A stretch of DNA of 64,000 nt from the NCBI GenBank assembly GCA_964654605.1, contig CAZZLW010000069.1, positions 1 to 64,000 of the forward strand, read 5' to 3'. The first letter of the stretch is position 1. Every line of letters starts with the position of its first letter. Below the pieces are notes generated by a model. That model was not told the DNA's origin, ran no database searches, and was given only the letters and a program-made list of their open reading frames with translations. The translations under genes were made by a program, and so were the position numbers. The DNA is from Raineya sp964654605 (GTDB lineage: Bacteria > Bacteroidota > Bacteroidia > Cytophagales > Thermonemataceae). Shown here in pieces: positions 33,842 to 43,481 of this stretch.

Positions 33842-34225
33842 ATGGCAGACGTTAAAGCATTAGCAGAACAACTTGTAAATCTTACTGTAAAAGAAGTTAC
33901 TGAACTTGCTAAAATTTTGAAAGAAGAATATGGCATTGAGCCTGCCGCTGGTGCTCCTGTGATGGTTGCCGCCGCCGCTGGTGCTGATGCTGGTGCCGCC
34001 AAAGCGGAAGAGAAAACCTCTTTTGATGTAATTCTGAAAGCCGCTGGTCCTAACAAGCTCAACGTAGTGAAACTTGTAAAAGACCTCGCTGGTTTGCCTC
34101 TTACTGAAGCCAAAGCTTTGGTTGATGCCGCTCCTAAAGCTATCAAAGAAGGAGTACCCAAAGATGAGGCTGAGGCTCTCAAAACAAAATTGACTGAAGC
34201 AGGTGCCGAAGTAGAAATTAAGTAA
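33842..34225 (+). CDS. rplL: 50S ribosomal protein L7/L12
   Basis: 127 residues. An N-terminal dimerisation domain (LVNLTVKEVTELAKILKEEYGIEP) is followed by an Ala/Gly-rich hinge (VAAAAGADAGAAKAEEK) and the globular C-terminal domain that binds elongation factors (GPNKLNVVKLVKDLAGLPLTEAKALVD). It is the most abundant member of the stalk. A large hairpin after the gene probably sets the ratio of ribosomal protein to polymerase transcripts. Confidence 0.97.
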   Translation: MADVKALAEQLVNLTVKEVTELAKILKEEYGIEPAAGAPVMVAAAAGADAGAAKAEEKTSFDVILKAAGPNKLNVVKLVKDLAGLPLTEAKALVDAAPKAIKEGVPKDEAEALKTKLTEAGAEVEIK

Positions 34226-34242
34226 TTCTATCGGTAATGCGG

Positions 34243-34290
34243 GGCAATCAGACCTGAAATTTCCGCTATTCGGAAATCAGGTCTATTGCC
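34243..34290 (+). terminator. Attenuator-type hairpin between rplL and rpoB
   Basis: GGCAATCAGACCTGAAATTTCCG (34243-34265) pairs with 34271-34290 (CGGAAAT, CAGGTCT, ATTGCC) with small bulges. There is no T-run. It is positioned where many bacteria attenuate transcription between rplL and rpoB. Confidence 0.6.
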
Positions 34291-34334
34291 ATTTGTAGCT
34301 AATAAAATGTAGCCTGCTACAATAACCTAACTGA

Positions 34335-34420
34335 AAGGTTCAAAAGGATAAAAGTAAAAGGCTCAAATCAAACCTTATACTTCAAACACTGAACCTCAAA
34401 CTCCAAACCTCAAACTTTCA
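34335..34420 (+). repeat. Intergenic CTTCAAAC-type repeat in the rplL-rpoB spacer
   Basis: Short degenerate units (CTTCAAAC, TGAACCTCAAAC, CTCCAAACC, TCAAACTTTC) fill about 60 bases after a weak AAGGTT/AACCTT stem. Related strings occur at 31971, 38359 and 55616. No coding capacity. Confidence 0.45.
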
Positions 34421-34472
34421 ACTTTAACTTATTCCGCTTTACAGCATTTTCCTAACCCAAACTTCTTGAACA

Positions 34473-37400
34473 ATGGCTGAAAGAATTAGTTTTGCTTCTG
34501 TTAAGAACCTTGTTGATTATCCCGATTTTCTCGACATCCAGCTACAATCCTTTCGCGACTTTTTCCAACTGGAAACCCCCGCTGAAAACCGTGCCAAAGA
34601 AGGACTTTACAAAGTCTTTATGGAAAATTTCCCTATCAGCGATTCTCGCGAAAATTTTGTCTTGGAATTTATTGATTACACCATAGACCCTCCCAAATAT
34701 TCTGTTGAGGAGTGTATTGATAGAGGGCTGACTTACTCTGTTCCCTTGAAGGCAAAATTAAGGCTTTCTTGCAATGATGAAGATAATGAAGATTTTGAAC
34801 CCATTGACCAAGAAGTATTTTTGGGAAATATCCCTTATATGACTGAAAAAGGCTCTTTCATCATCAATGGTGCTGAAAGGGTGATTGTTTCGCAATTGCA
34901 CCGCTCTCCGGGCGTATTTTTTGCAATGAGCAAACACACCAACGGTACCAAACTCTATTCTGCTCGTATTATTCCTTTCAAGGGTTCTTGGATTGAGTTT
35001 GCTACTGACGTCAATAACGTAATGTATGCTTACATTGATAGGAAAAAGAAATTTCCCGTAACCACTCTCTTGCGTGCTATTGGCTACGGTACCGATAAAG
35101 AAATTTTAGATATTTTTGGGCTTTCCGAAGAAATTCAGGTGAATGCCAAAACACTCAAAAAGGCTGTTGGCAGACGCCTTGCCGCCCGTGTATTGCGTTC
35201 TTGGACAGAAGATTTCGTAGATGAAGATACAGGAGAAGTAGTTTCCATAGACCGTAACGAGGTGCTTTTGGAGCGTGATTCCGTCATTCGTGAAGAAGAC
35301 ATAGATGTCATTATGAATTCGGGAGCAACCTCCATTATTTTGCACCGCGAAGAAATCAATATCGCCGACTATCAAATTATTTACAATACTCTACAAAAAG
35401 ATAATTGCAACTCTGAAAAAGAAGCTGTTGAGCAAATTTATCGCCAGTTGCGTAATACAGAAGCCCCCGATGAGCAGACTGCTCGTGAAATTATACACAA
35501 TTTGTTCTTTTCGGATAAACGCTACGATTTGGGCGATGTGGGTAGATACCGAATGAACAAAAAACTTTCTTTGGATATTCCTATGGAAACTCGCGTACTT
35601 ACACGCGAAGACATCATCAGCATTGTGAAGTATCTCATAGGGCTTATCAATTCCAAAGCAGTAGTTGATGATATAGACCATCTTTCCAACCGCCGTGTGC
35701 GTACCGTAGGCGAGCAACTATATGCCCAATTTGGTGTAGGGCTTGCTCGTATGGCTCGCACTATCAAAGAAAGAATGAACGTAAGAGATAACGAGGATTT
35801 CAAGCCTGTGGATTTAATCAATGCACGTACCTTGTCTTCGGTTATCAATTCTTTCTTTGGAACAAACCAACTTTCTCAATTTATGGACCAGACCAACCCG
35901 TTGGCAGAAATTACCCACAAACGCAGAATGTCTGCCTTGGGTCCAGGTGGTCTTTCCCGAGAAAGAGCAGGCTTTGAAGTTCGGGACGTTCATTACACAC
36001 ACTACGGAAGGCTTTGTACCATTGAAACTCCCGAAGGTCCTAATATTGGTCTGATTTCCTCGCTTTGCGTACACGCCAAAGTGAATTCAATGGGCTTTAT
36101 TGAAACGCCCTATTTCAGAGTAAAAGAGGGTAAATTGGACATTAAAGATATTGTCTTCCTTTCGGCAGAAGAAGAAGACGGACAGCACATTGCCCAAGCC
36201 AATGCCAAAATAGATGACAAAGGTAATTTCTTGGTTGATGCCGTAAAAGTTCGCTACGAAGGGGATTTCCCTATGGTTGCCCCCGAAGAAGTAGCTTATA
36301 TGGACGTTGCCCCTAACCAAATTGTTTCGGTTGCCGCTTCACTTATTCCTTTCTTGGAACACGATGACGCCAACCGTGCTCTTATGGGTTCTAATATGCA
36401 ACGCCAAGCTGTACCTTTGCTCAAACCACAAGCTCCTATCGTAGGAACTGGTTTGGAAAAGCGTGTAGCTTTGGACTCTCGTACTCTTATCCTTGCTGAA
36501 AAAGACGGCGTAGTAGAGTATGTTGATGCCAATAAAATTGTTATTTGTTACGAATTTACAGAAGATGAGTTGCTTACCTCTTTTGATGGCGATACCCGTA
36601 CCTACTACCTGACCAAGTTCAGACGTACCAACCAAGATACTTGTATCAATCTTGTGCCTACGGTGCGTGTAGGCGAAAAAGTTACGAAAGGACAGCCCCT
36701 CTGCGAAGGTTATGCCACACAAGGCGGAGAACTGGCTCTGGGTAGAAACCTTAAAGTTGCTTTTATGCCTTGGCAAGGGTATAACTTTGAGGATGCCATT
36801 GTGATTTCTGAAAAAGTAGTAAAAGAAGATTGGTTCACTTCCATTCATATAGAAGAGTTTGAAATGGAAGTACGCGATACCAAACGTGGCGAAGAAGAGC
36901 TAACTTCTGAAATTCCTAATGTAAGCGAAGATGCTATTCGCCACCTTGACGAAAATGGTATTGTGGCAGTAGGTACAGAAGTACGTGAAGGAGATATTTT
37001 GGTGGGTAAAATCACCCCTAAAGGTGAAACCGACCCCACTCCCGAAGAAAAGCTCTTGCGTGCTATTTTTGGCGATAAAGCAGGAGATGTAAAAGATGCT
37101 TCGTTGCGTGTGCCTCCTTCGGTAAAAGGAGTGGTGATTGATACCAAGTTATTCTCGCGTCCTCGTAAAGATAAAGACTTACGCAAGCGTTCCAAAGATG
37201 ACGTAAAAACGCTTATGCAAAACTACGGCAAAGATTTGAAAAACTTGCGTGAGGAAATGATTAACAAACTTGCTACTATTCTGGAAGGAAAAGTCTCGCA
37301 AGGAGTTAAGCATAAATTTGGTGATGAACTGATTTCCAAAGGAACAAAGTTTAGCAGAACCAATATTGAGAAAAATTTATTCCCCGACAACAACCCTTAC

Positions 37401-38327
37401 CGCGACGAAAGCAGTTACAACGTACCCGAAGAGGTAAATCTGATTGCTGATGTGGTAGTGGAAAATTGGACAAATGATGCCAAAACCAATGCTTTGGTGG
37501 CAGATTTGGTGAAAAATTATCTCAAAAAACGCAATGAAATTTCAGGTAAGTTCAAGCGTGAGCGTTTTGCAATGGAAGTAGGCGATGAATTGCCTGCGGG
37601 TATTGTAAAACTTGCCAAAGTGTATATCGCCAAAAAACGCAAACTGAAAGTAGGGGATAAAATGGCTGGTCGCCACGGAAATAAAGGGGTAGTTGCCAAA
37701 ATTGTTGCCGAAGAAGATATGCCTTTCCTTGAAGATGGTACTCCTGTGGATATTGTTCTGAACCCCTTGGGCGTACCTTCGCGTATGAACATCGGACAAA
37801 TCTATGAAACCATTTTGGGCTGGGCAGGTGAAAAATTAGGTGTAAAATATGCAACCCCTATTTTTGACGGAGCAAAAGAAGAAGATGTGTTGAACGAACT
37901 CAAAAAAGCAGGCTTGCCCGAATATGGCAGAACCTACCTATATGATGGATTGACAGGCGAAAGATTTACCCAACCTGTAACCGTAGGAGTGATTTATATG
38001 CTCAAACTCGGACACCTTGTTGATGATAAGATGCACGCTCGTTCTATCGGACCTTATTCACTCATTACGCAACAGCCTTTGGGTGGTAAGGCTCAGTTTG
38101 GTGGTCAGCGTTTCGGTGAAATGGAGGTTTGGGCGATTGAAGCCTTTGGTGCTTCACACATTTTGCAAGAAATCCTCACCGTGAAGTCTGATGATGTAAT
38201 CGGTAGAGCGAAAACCTACGAAGCTATCGTAAAAGGAGAACTCTTACCCAAACCTAATATTCCTGAATCTTTCAATGTACTTGTTCACGAATTGCGTGGT
38301 TTGGCATTAGAAATTACTTTGAACTAA
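34473..38327 (+). CDS. rpoB: DNA-directed RNA polymerase subunit beta
   Basis: 1284 residues, full length for this phylum. The rifampicin region is intact (FFGTNQLSQFMDQTNPLAEITHKRRMSALGPGGL), followed by ERAGFEVRDVHYTHYGRLCTIETPEGPNIGLI. Active-site and clamp segments follow: GRNLKVAFMPWQGYNFEDAIVISE, KVGDKMAGRHGNKGVVAKI and GGKAQFGGQRFGEMEVWAIEAFGA. I see no change at the classic rifampicin-resistance positions by eye. The spacer before it carries a large hairpin and short repeats. rpoC follows after 72 bases. Confidence 0.98.
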   Translation: MAERISFASVKNLVDYPDFLDIQLQSFRDFFQLETPAENRAKEGLYKVFMENFPISDSRENFVLEFIDYTIDPPKYSVEECIDRGLTYSVPLKAKLRLSCNDEDNEDFEPIDQEVFLGNIPYMTEKGSFIINGAERVIVSQLHRSPGVFFAMSKHTNGTKLYSARIIPFKGSWIEFATDVNNVMYAYIDRKKKFPVTTLLRAIGYGTDKEILDIFGLSEEIQVNAKTLKKAVGRRLAARVLRSWTEDFVDEDTGEVVSIDRNEVLLERDSVIREEDIDVIMNSGATSIILHREEINIADYQIIYNTLQKDNCNSEKEAVEQIYRQLRNTEAPDEQTAREIIHNLFFSDKRYDLGDVGRYRMNKKLSLDIPMETRVLTREDIISIVKYLIGLINSKAVVDDIDHLSNRRVRTVGEQLYAQFGVGLARMARTIKERMNVRDNEDFKPVDLINARTLSSVINSFFGTNQLSQFMDQTNPLAEITHKRRMSALGPGGLSRERAGFEVRDVHYTHYGRLCTIETPEGPNIGLISSLCVHAKVNSMGFIETPYFRVKEGKLDIKDIVFLSAEEEDGQHIAQANAKIDDKGNFLVDAVKVRYEGDFPMVAPEEVAYMDVAPNQIVSVAASLIPFLEHDDANRALMGSNMQRQAVPLLKPQAPIVGTGLEKRVALDSRTLILAEKDGVVEYVDANKIVICYEFTEDELLTSFDGDTRTYYLTKFRRTNQDTCINLVPTVRVGEKVTKGQPLCEGYATQGGELALGRNLKVAFMPWQGYNFEDAIVISEKVVKEDWFTSIHIEEFEMEVRDTKRGEEELTSEIPNVSEDAIRHLDENGIVAVGTEVREGDILVGKITPKGETDPTPEEKLLRAIFGDKAGDVKDASLRVPPSVKGVVIDTKLFSRPRKDKDLRKRSKDDVKTLMQNYGKDLKNLREEMINKLATILEGKVSQGVKHKFGDELISKGTKFSRTNIEKNLFPDNNPYRDESSYNVPEEVNLIADVVVENWTNDAKTNALVADLVKNYLKKRNEISGKFKRERFAMEVGDELPAGIVKLAKVYIAKKRKLKVGDKMAGRHGNKGVVAKIVAEEDMPFLEDGTPVDIVLNPLGVPSRMNIGQIYETILGWAGEKLGVKYATPIFDGAKEEDVLNELKKAGLPEYGRTYLYDGLTGERFTQPVTVGVIYMLKLGHLVDDKMHARSIGPYSLITQQPLGGKAQFGGQRFGEMEVWAIEAFGASHILQEILTVKSDDVIGRAKTYEAIVKGELLPKPNIPESFNVLVHELRGLALEITLN

Positions 38328-38329
38328 TT

Positions 38330-38360
38330 AGTTTTGAGGCTTCCATTAAGCCTCAAAACT
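38330..38360 (+). other. Perfect 13-bp hairpin between rpoB and rpoC
   Basis: AGTTTTGAGGCTT (38330-38342), loop CCATT, exact complement at 38348-38360. No T-run follows; instead a CTTCAAACCTTGAACC repeat starts at 38359. It may be an RNA-processing or stability element, or part of an intergenic repeat family. Confidence 0.6.
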
Positions 38361-38399
38361 TCAAACCTTGAACCCTTGAACTTCTAAAAGCATACATCT

Positions 38400-41300
38400 A
38401 TGTCTTTGAAAAAAAACAAAAAACTTTCCAGTGATTTCAACTCAATCACTATCAGTTTGGCTTCGCCAGAGTCTATTTTGGAAAGTTCTTATGGGGAAGT
38501 TACCCAGCCCGAAACTATCAATTACAGAAGCTACAAACCTGAAATGGGAGGGCTTTTCTGTGAGCGTATTTTCGGACCCGTGAAGGACTATGAGTGTCAT
38601 TGTGGTAAATATAAACGTATTCGTTACAAGGGAATTATTTGCGACCGCTGTGGCGTAGAAGTAACAGAAAAGAAAGTTCGCCGTGAGCGTATGGGGCATA
38701 TTGAACTCGTAGTGCCTGTGGCTCATATCTGGTATTTTCGCTCATTACCCAATAAAATAGGTTATCTTTTAGGGCTTCCTGCCAAAAAACTTGACCAAAT
38801 CATTTACTATGAACGCTATGTAGTGGTTCAGCCCGGTATTGTTGCCGAAGAAAATAGAAATGGTAGCAACTATCTGGATTTCCTTACAGAAGATGAATAC
38901 TTGGATATTTTAGATAAATTGCCTCGTGAAAATCAGCTTTTGCCTGATGAAGACCCTAATAAATTTATTGCCAAAATGGGAGCAGAGGCTTTGGAAATGC
39001 TCTTAAAACGTCTTTCTGAAAGAGAAAAAGATGCACAAGGCAACGAAATACCCGGTAGCCCCACAGGTTTGGACAAGCTCGCTTACGAGCTACGCCACCA
39101 AGCCGCTACCGACAACTCACAACAACGCAAAGCAGAGGCTTTGAAGCGTCTGAAAGTAGTACGTGCTTTCCAAGAATCCAAAATTGAAAACAAGCCTGAA
39201 TGGATGATTATTCGTATGGTGCCTGTTATTCCACCCGAATTGCGTCCATTAGTGCCTTTGGACGGCGGTCGCTTTGCTACTTCCGATCTCAACGACCTCT
39301 ATCGCCGTGTAATTATCCGTAACAATCGCCTCAAAAGGCTTATGGAAATCAAAGCCCCCGAGGTAATTTTACGCAACGAAAAGCGTATGTTGCAAGAGGC
39401 AGTTGATAGCCTTTTTGATAACTCTCGTAAAGTAAATGCGGTACGTGCCGATGGAAACCGTGCTTTGAAGTCGCTTTCCGATATGCTCAAAGGTAAGCAA
39501 GGACGCTTCCGTCAGAACCTCTTGGGTAAGCGTGTTGATTATTCAGGTCGTTCTGTAATTGTGGTAGGTCCCGAGCTGAAACTTCACGAGTGCGGGCTTC
39601 CCAAAGATATGGCGGCAGAGCTATTCAAGCCCTTTATTATCCGCAAACTCATTGAAAGAGGCATCGTAAAGACCGTTAAGTCGGCTAAAAAAATTGTTGA
39701 TAGAAAAGACCCTGTCATTTGGGATATTTTAGAAAATGTACTCAAAGGACACCCCGTTCTTTTGAACCGTGCTCCTACGCTTCACCGCTTGGGTATTCAG
39801 GCTTTCCAACCCAAACTCATAGAAGGAAAAGCTATTCAACTTCACCCTTTGGTTTGTACGGCGTTCAATGCCGACTTTGACGGCGACCAAATGGCGGTAC
39901 ACGTTCCATTGGGGCAAGAAGCTATCTTGGAAGCCTCTTTGCTAATGCTTGCCTCGCATAATATCTTGAACCCTGCCAATGGGGCACCTATTACCGTACC
40001 TTCGCAAGATATGGTTTTGGGGCTGTACTACATTACCAAAGGTAGAAAAGGTGATAAAGGCGAGGGCAAAGTGTTTTATAGTGCCGAAGAGGTTGTAATT
40101 GCCGTTGATGAAGGACAACTATCCCCTCACGCTCATATCAAAGTAAAAGCCAAAGTACGTGAGGGTGATGAACTCGTTGAAAAAATCATTGATACCGTAG
40201 CAGGTAGAGTGCTTTTCAATCATTGGTGCGTACCCGAAGAGGTAGGATTTATCAACGAATTGCTTACCAAAAAGAAAATTCAGCAAGCTATTGGCTTGGT
40301 GTTCAAAATTGCGGGAATGGCAAAAACAGCCAAATTCCTTGATGATATTAAAGATTTGGGCTTCCGCTCAGCTTTCAAAGGTGGGCTTTCTATCGGTTTG
40401 AACGATATTCTCATTCCCAAAGATAAAGACAAACTGATTGCCAAAGCCAAAGGCGAAATTGAAGAAATCCGTAATAACTATATGATGGGCTTTATTACGG
40501 ATAATGAACGCTACAACCAAGTAATTGATACCTGGACACGCGTAAATAACGAACTTACTCGCAAGCTCATTGAGGATATGACCAACGACAAAGAGGGTTT
40601 CAACTCTGTGTTTATGATGATGGATTCGGGAGCGAGAGGTTCAAAAGAGCAAATCCGTCAGCTTGGTGGTATGCGGGGGCTTATGGCAAAACCTCAGAAA
40701 AACGTACAAGGCTCGGCAGGAGAAATCATTGAAAACCCTATTCTTTCCAATTTCAAGGAAGGTTTGGACGTTTTGGAATACTTCATTTCTACCCACGGTG
40801 CCAGAAAAGGTTTGGCAGATACAGCCCTTAAAACGGCAGATGCGGGTTACCTCACACGCCGTTTGGTTGATGTTGCCCAAGATGTTATCATCACCGAAGA
40901 TGATTGCGGTACTTTGAGAGGTATTACGGTTTCGGCTCTCAAAGATAACGAAGATATTGTAGAACCGCTTGCAGAACGTATTTTGGGAAGGGTATCGCTA
41001 CACGATGTCTATGACCCTCTTACAGATGAACTTATTGTGGCATCGGGAGAGGAAATTACCGAAGCTATTGCAGAGCGTATTGCTCAAACCAGTATTGAAG
41101 AGGTGGAAATCCGCTCGGTGCTTACTTGCGAAACACGCAAAGGGGTTTGTCAGAAGTGTTATGGTAGAAACCTTGCCACAGGGCGATTGGTAGATAATGG
41201 TGAAGCCGTAGGGGTTATTGCCGCTCAATCTATTGGTGAGCCCGGAACTCAGCTTACTTTGCGTACTTTCCACGTGGGTGGTGCGGCGTCTAATATTGCG

Positions 41301-42746
41301 GTTGATGCGTCTGTAAAAGCCAAGTTTGCAGGTGAAATTGATTTTGAAAACCTACGTACCGTGAAAACTACGGATAACGATGGCAATCCTATGGAAATCG
41401 TTATTACGCGTTCATCGGAAGTGAAAGTGATTGAACCCAAATCGGGTAAAGTGCTTATTTCTAACCATATGCCTTATGGAGCAGTGCTGAAAGTGAAAAA
41501 AGGGGATATGGTAGAAAAAGGGCAAGTGCTTTGCGAATGGGACCCTTACAATGCAGTAATTATTTCGGAAGTGGCAGGTACCGTAGAGTACGAAGCTATT
41601 GAAGAAGGCATTACTTACAAAGAAGAAGCTGATGAGCAAACAGGTTTCCGTGAAAAGGTAATCATTGAAACCAAAGATAAAACCAAAAACCCTGCTTTGG
41701 TAATTAAGCCAAGCAAAGGCGAAGCGAAAACCTACAATATCCCCGTAGGAGCAAGACTTGCCGTAGAGGAAGGAAAAACAATCAAGGCGGGACAAGTGCT
41801 TGCCAAAATTCCAAGGGCTATTGGTAAAACACGTGATATTACAGGTGGTTTGCCTCGTGTTACGGAACTCTTTGAGGCTCGTAACCCTTCCAACCCTGCG
41901 ATTGTAAGTGCTATTGATGGAGTAGTTACTTATGGGGCTGTAAAACGTGGTAACCGCGAGATTATCATTGAGTCCAAAGATGGGGTTATCAAGAAGTATA
42001 TGGTGCCGCTCTCTAAGCATATTTTGGTACAAGATGGCGACTTTGTGCGTGCAGGTATGCCTCTTTCTGATGGTGCTATCACGCCTAACGATATTTTGGC
42101 TATCAAAGGTCCTACTGCTGTACAAGAATACTTGGTGAATGAAATTCAGGAGGTATATCGTTTGCAAGGGGTGAAAATCAATGACAAGCACATAGAGGTT
42201 ATCGTAAGACAAATGATGCAAAAAGTTGAAGTTATTGACCCAGGCGATACCGATTTCTTACCCGGACAAGTAGTAGATAAATGGGCGTTCCGTGAGGAAA
42301 ATGACCGAATTATGGAATTGAAAATCGTAGAAGACGCAGGTGCTTCTACCAAGTTCCGTCCTGGGCAACCTATTACGGCTCGCGAGTTGCGTGATGAAAA
42401 CTCTGTACTTCGTCGCCAAGACAAAAAACTTGTGAAAGTACGCGACGCTCAGCCTGCTGTATCGCAACCTACACTACAAGGTATTACACAAGCCTCTTTG
42501 GATACCGATAGCTTCATCTCGGCGGCTTCGTTCCAAGAAACAACCAAAGTGCTTAGCGAAGCGGCTATCCGTGGTAAAAAAGATGATTTGCTCGGCTTGA
42601 AAGAAAATGTGATTGTGGGTCATCTGATTCCTGCGGGTACAGGCTTTAGAAAGTATCAGAAACTAATGGTTGGCTTGAAAGAAGAAATGGAAGAAACCAA
42701 TAGCCGTAGAAAAACCAAAAAGGAAAAAGAAAAAGTGTTGAAATAG
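38400..42746 (+). CDS. rpoC: DNA-directed RNA polymerase subunit beta'
   Basis: 1448 residues. The N-terminal zinc site (CHCGKYKRIRYKGIICDRCGVE), the catalytic NADFDGDQM with Mg-binding D492, D494 and D496, the trigger-loop region and the second zinc site (CETRKGVCQKCYGRN) are all present. IAAQSIGEPGTQLTLRTFHVGG is also there. The basic C-terminal tail (SRRKTKKEKEKVLK) is common in Bacteroidota. A strong terminator follows; rpsL/rpsG/fusA are not next, so the operon ends here. Confidence 0.98.
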   Translation: MSLKKNKKLSSDFNSITISLASPESILESSYGEVTQPETINYRSYKPEMGGLFCERIFGPVKDYECHCGKYKRIRYKGIICDRCGVEVTEKKVRRERMGHIELVVPVAHIWYFRSLPNKIGYLLGLPAKKLDQIIYYERYVVVQPGIVAEENRNGSNYLDFLTEDEYLDILDKLPRENQLLPDEDPNKFIAKMGAEALEMLLKRLSEREKDAQGNEIPGSPTGLDKLAYELRHQAATDNSQQRKAEALKRLKVVRAFQESKIENKPEWMIIRMVPVIPPELRPLVPLDGGRFATSDLNDLYRRVIIRNNRLKRLMEIKAPEVILRNEKRMLQEAVDSLFDNSRKVNAVRADGNRALKSLSDMLKGKQGRFRQNLLGKRVDYSGRSVIVVGPELKLHECGLPKDMAAELFKPFIIRKLIERGIVKTVKSAKKIVDRKDPVIWDILENVLKGHPVLLNRAPTLHRLGIQAFQPKLIEGKAIQLHPLVCTAFNADFDGDQMAVHVPLGQEAILEASLLMLASHNILNPANGAPITVPSQDMVLGLYYITKGRKGDKGEGKVFYSAEEVVIAVDEGQLSPHAHIKVKAKVREGDELVEKIIDTVAGRVLFNHWCVPEEVGFINELLTKKKIQQAIGLVFKIAGMAKTAKFLDDIKDLGFRSAFKGGLSIGLNDILIPKDKDKLIAKAKGEIEEIRNNYMMGFITDNERYNQVIDTWTRVNNELTRKLIEDMTNDKEGFNSVFMMMDSGARGSKEQIRQLGGMRGLMAKPQKNVQGSAGEIIENPILSNFKEGLDVLEYFISTHGARKGLADTALKTADAGYLTRRLVDVAQDVIITEDDCGTLRGITVSALKDNEDIVEPLAERILGRVSLHDVYDPLTDELIVASGEEITEAIAERIAQTSIEEVEIRSVLTCETRKGVCQKCYGRNLATGRLVDNGEAVGVIAAQSIGEPGTQLTLRTFHVGGAASNIAVDASVKAKFAGEIDFENLRTVKTTDNDGNPMEIVITRSSEVKVIEPKSGKVLISNHMPYGAVLKVKKGDMVEKGQVLCEWDPYNAVIISEVAGTVEYEAIEEGITYKEEADEQTGFREKVIIETKDKTKNPALVIKPSKGEAKTYNIPVGARLAVEEGKTIKAGQVLAKIPRAIGKTRDITGGLPRVTELFEARNPSNPAIVSAIDGVVTYGAVKRGNREIIIESKDGVIKKYMVPLSKHILVQDGDFVRAGMPLSDGAITPNDILAIKGPTAVQEYLVNEIQEVYRLQGVKINDKHIEVIVRQMMQKVEVIDPGDTDFLPGQVVDKWAFREENDRIMELKIVEDAGASTKFRPGQPITARELRDENSVLRRQDKKLVKVRDAQPAVSQPTLQGITQASLDTDSFISAASFQETTKVLSEAAIRGKKDDLLGLKENVIVGHLIPAGTGFRKYQKLMVGLKEEMEETNSRRKTKKEKEKVLK

Positions 42747-42768
42747 TTTTTTGAGTGCTTCATTTCAT

Positions 42769-42792
42769 AAAGGCGAGTTTTGGCTCGCCTTT
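42769..42792 (+). terminator. rpoBC operon terminator
   Basis: AAAGGCGAG, loop TTTTGG, CTCGCCTTT, then GTGTTTTA: a 9-bp GC-rich intrinsic terminator 23 bases past the rpoC stop. Confidence 0.8.
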
Positions 42793-42842
42793 GTGTTTTA
42801 CATCAAAGGAAAAAACTTTTTAATTTCTAATTTTGATATCCA

Positions 42843-43478
42843 ATGATACAAATTGTCAGTTTTGTGTTTAGTCCTTTTGCTGAAAATACCTATGTTTTGT
42901 ACGATAATACGCAAGAGGCTGTTATTATTGACCCCGGTTGCTACAACAATGCCGAAAGAAAAGCATTACAAGATTTTATTGCTGAAAAGAACTTAAAGAT
43001 TGTCAAATTATTGAATACACACTGCCATTTAGACCACGTTTTTGGTAATGAGTTTGTCAAGCAGACTTACAATGTAAAGGCTTACGCTCACGAAAACGAG
43101 GATTTTAATTTAGGCATTTTGGAGGCTTCGGCTCGTATGTTTGGCATTGCTCGCATAGAAAGCACTCGCACAGATGTATATCTGAAAGAAAATGATGTAG
43201 TAGAATTTGGTAATTCAGTTTTGCAGGTGCTTTTCACACCCGGACATTCGCCTGGGCACGTAGTTTTTTACAATGCCGAGCAGGGATTTTGCATCAATGG
43301 AGATGTACTTTTTAGAAATAGCATTGGCAGAACAGATTTGCCCGGCGGTAACCATCAAACCCTAATAAACGCTATACGCAAGGTAATGTTTGCTTTGCCT
43401 GATGATACTACCATTTTCACAGGACACGGCGAGCCTACTACCATTGGTTTTGAAAAAAAGCATAATCCGTTTTTGTGA
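42843..43478 (+). CDS. MBL-fold metallo-hydrolase (glyoxalase II-like)
   Basis: 211 residues. Zinc ligands are clear: H60-C-H62-L-D64-H65 (THCHLDHVFGNEF), the His of FTPGHSPGHVVFYN, Asp of INGDVLFRNSIGRTDLPGG, and the final His in FTGHGEPTTIGFEKKHNPF. The short form without a HAGH C-terminal domain resembles YcbL-type hydrolases, which cleave thioesters such as S-lactoylglutathione analogues. The substrate is unknown. It is convergent with the next gene, with only 3 bases between stops. Confidence 0.88.
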   Translation: MIQIVSFVFSPFAENTYVLYDNTQEAVIIDPGCYNNAERKALQDFIAEKNLKIVKLLNTHCHLDHVFGNEFVKQTYNVKAYAHENEDFNLGILEASARMFGIARIESTRTDVYLKENDVVEFGNSVLQVLFTPGHSPGHVVFYNAEQGFCINGDVLFRNSIGRTDLPGGNHQTLINAIRKVMFALPDDTTIFTGHGEPTTIGFEKKHNPFL

Positions 43479-43481
43479 GGG

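Noticed and set aside
34473..42746. Large antisense frames inside rpoB and rpoC
   Set aside because: Shadow frames of strongly coding genes; no promoters or family features.
42828..42835. TAATTTTG in front of the metallo-hydrolase gene
   Set aside because: A good -7 box, but no TTTG at 19-21 bases upstream and only 7 bases to the ATG.
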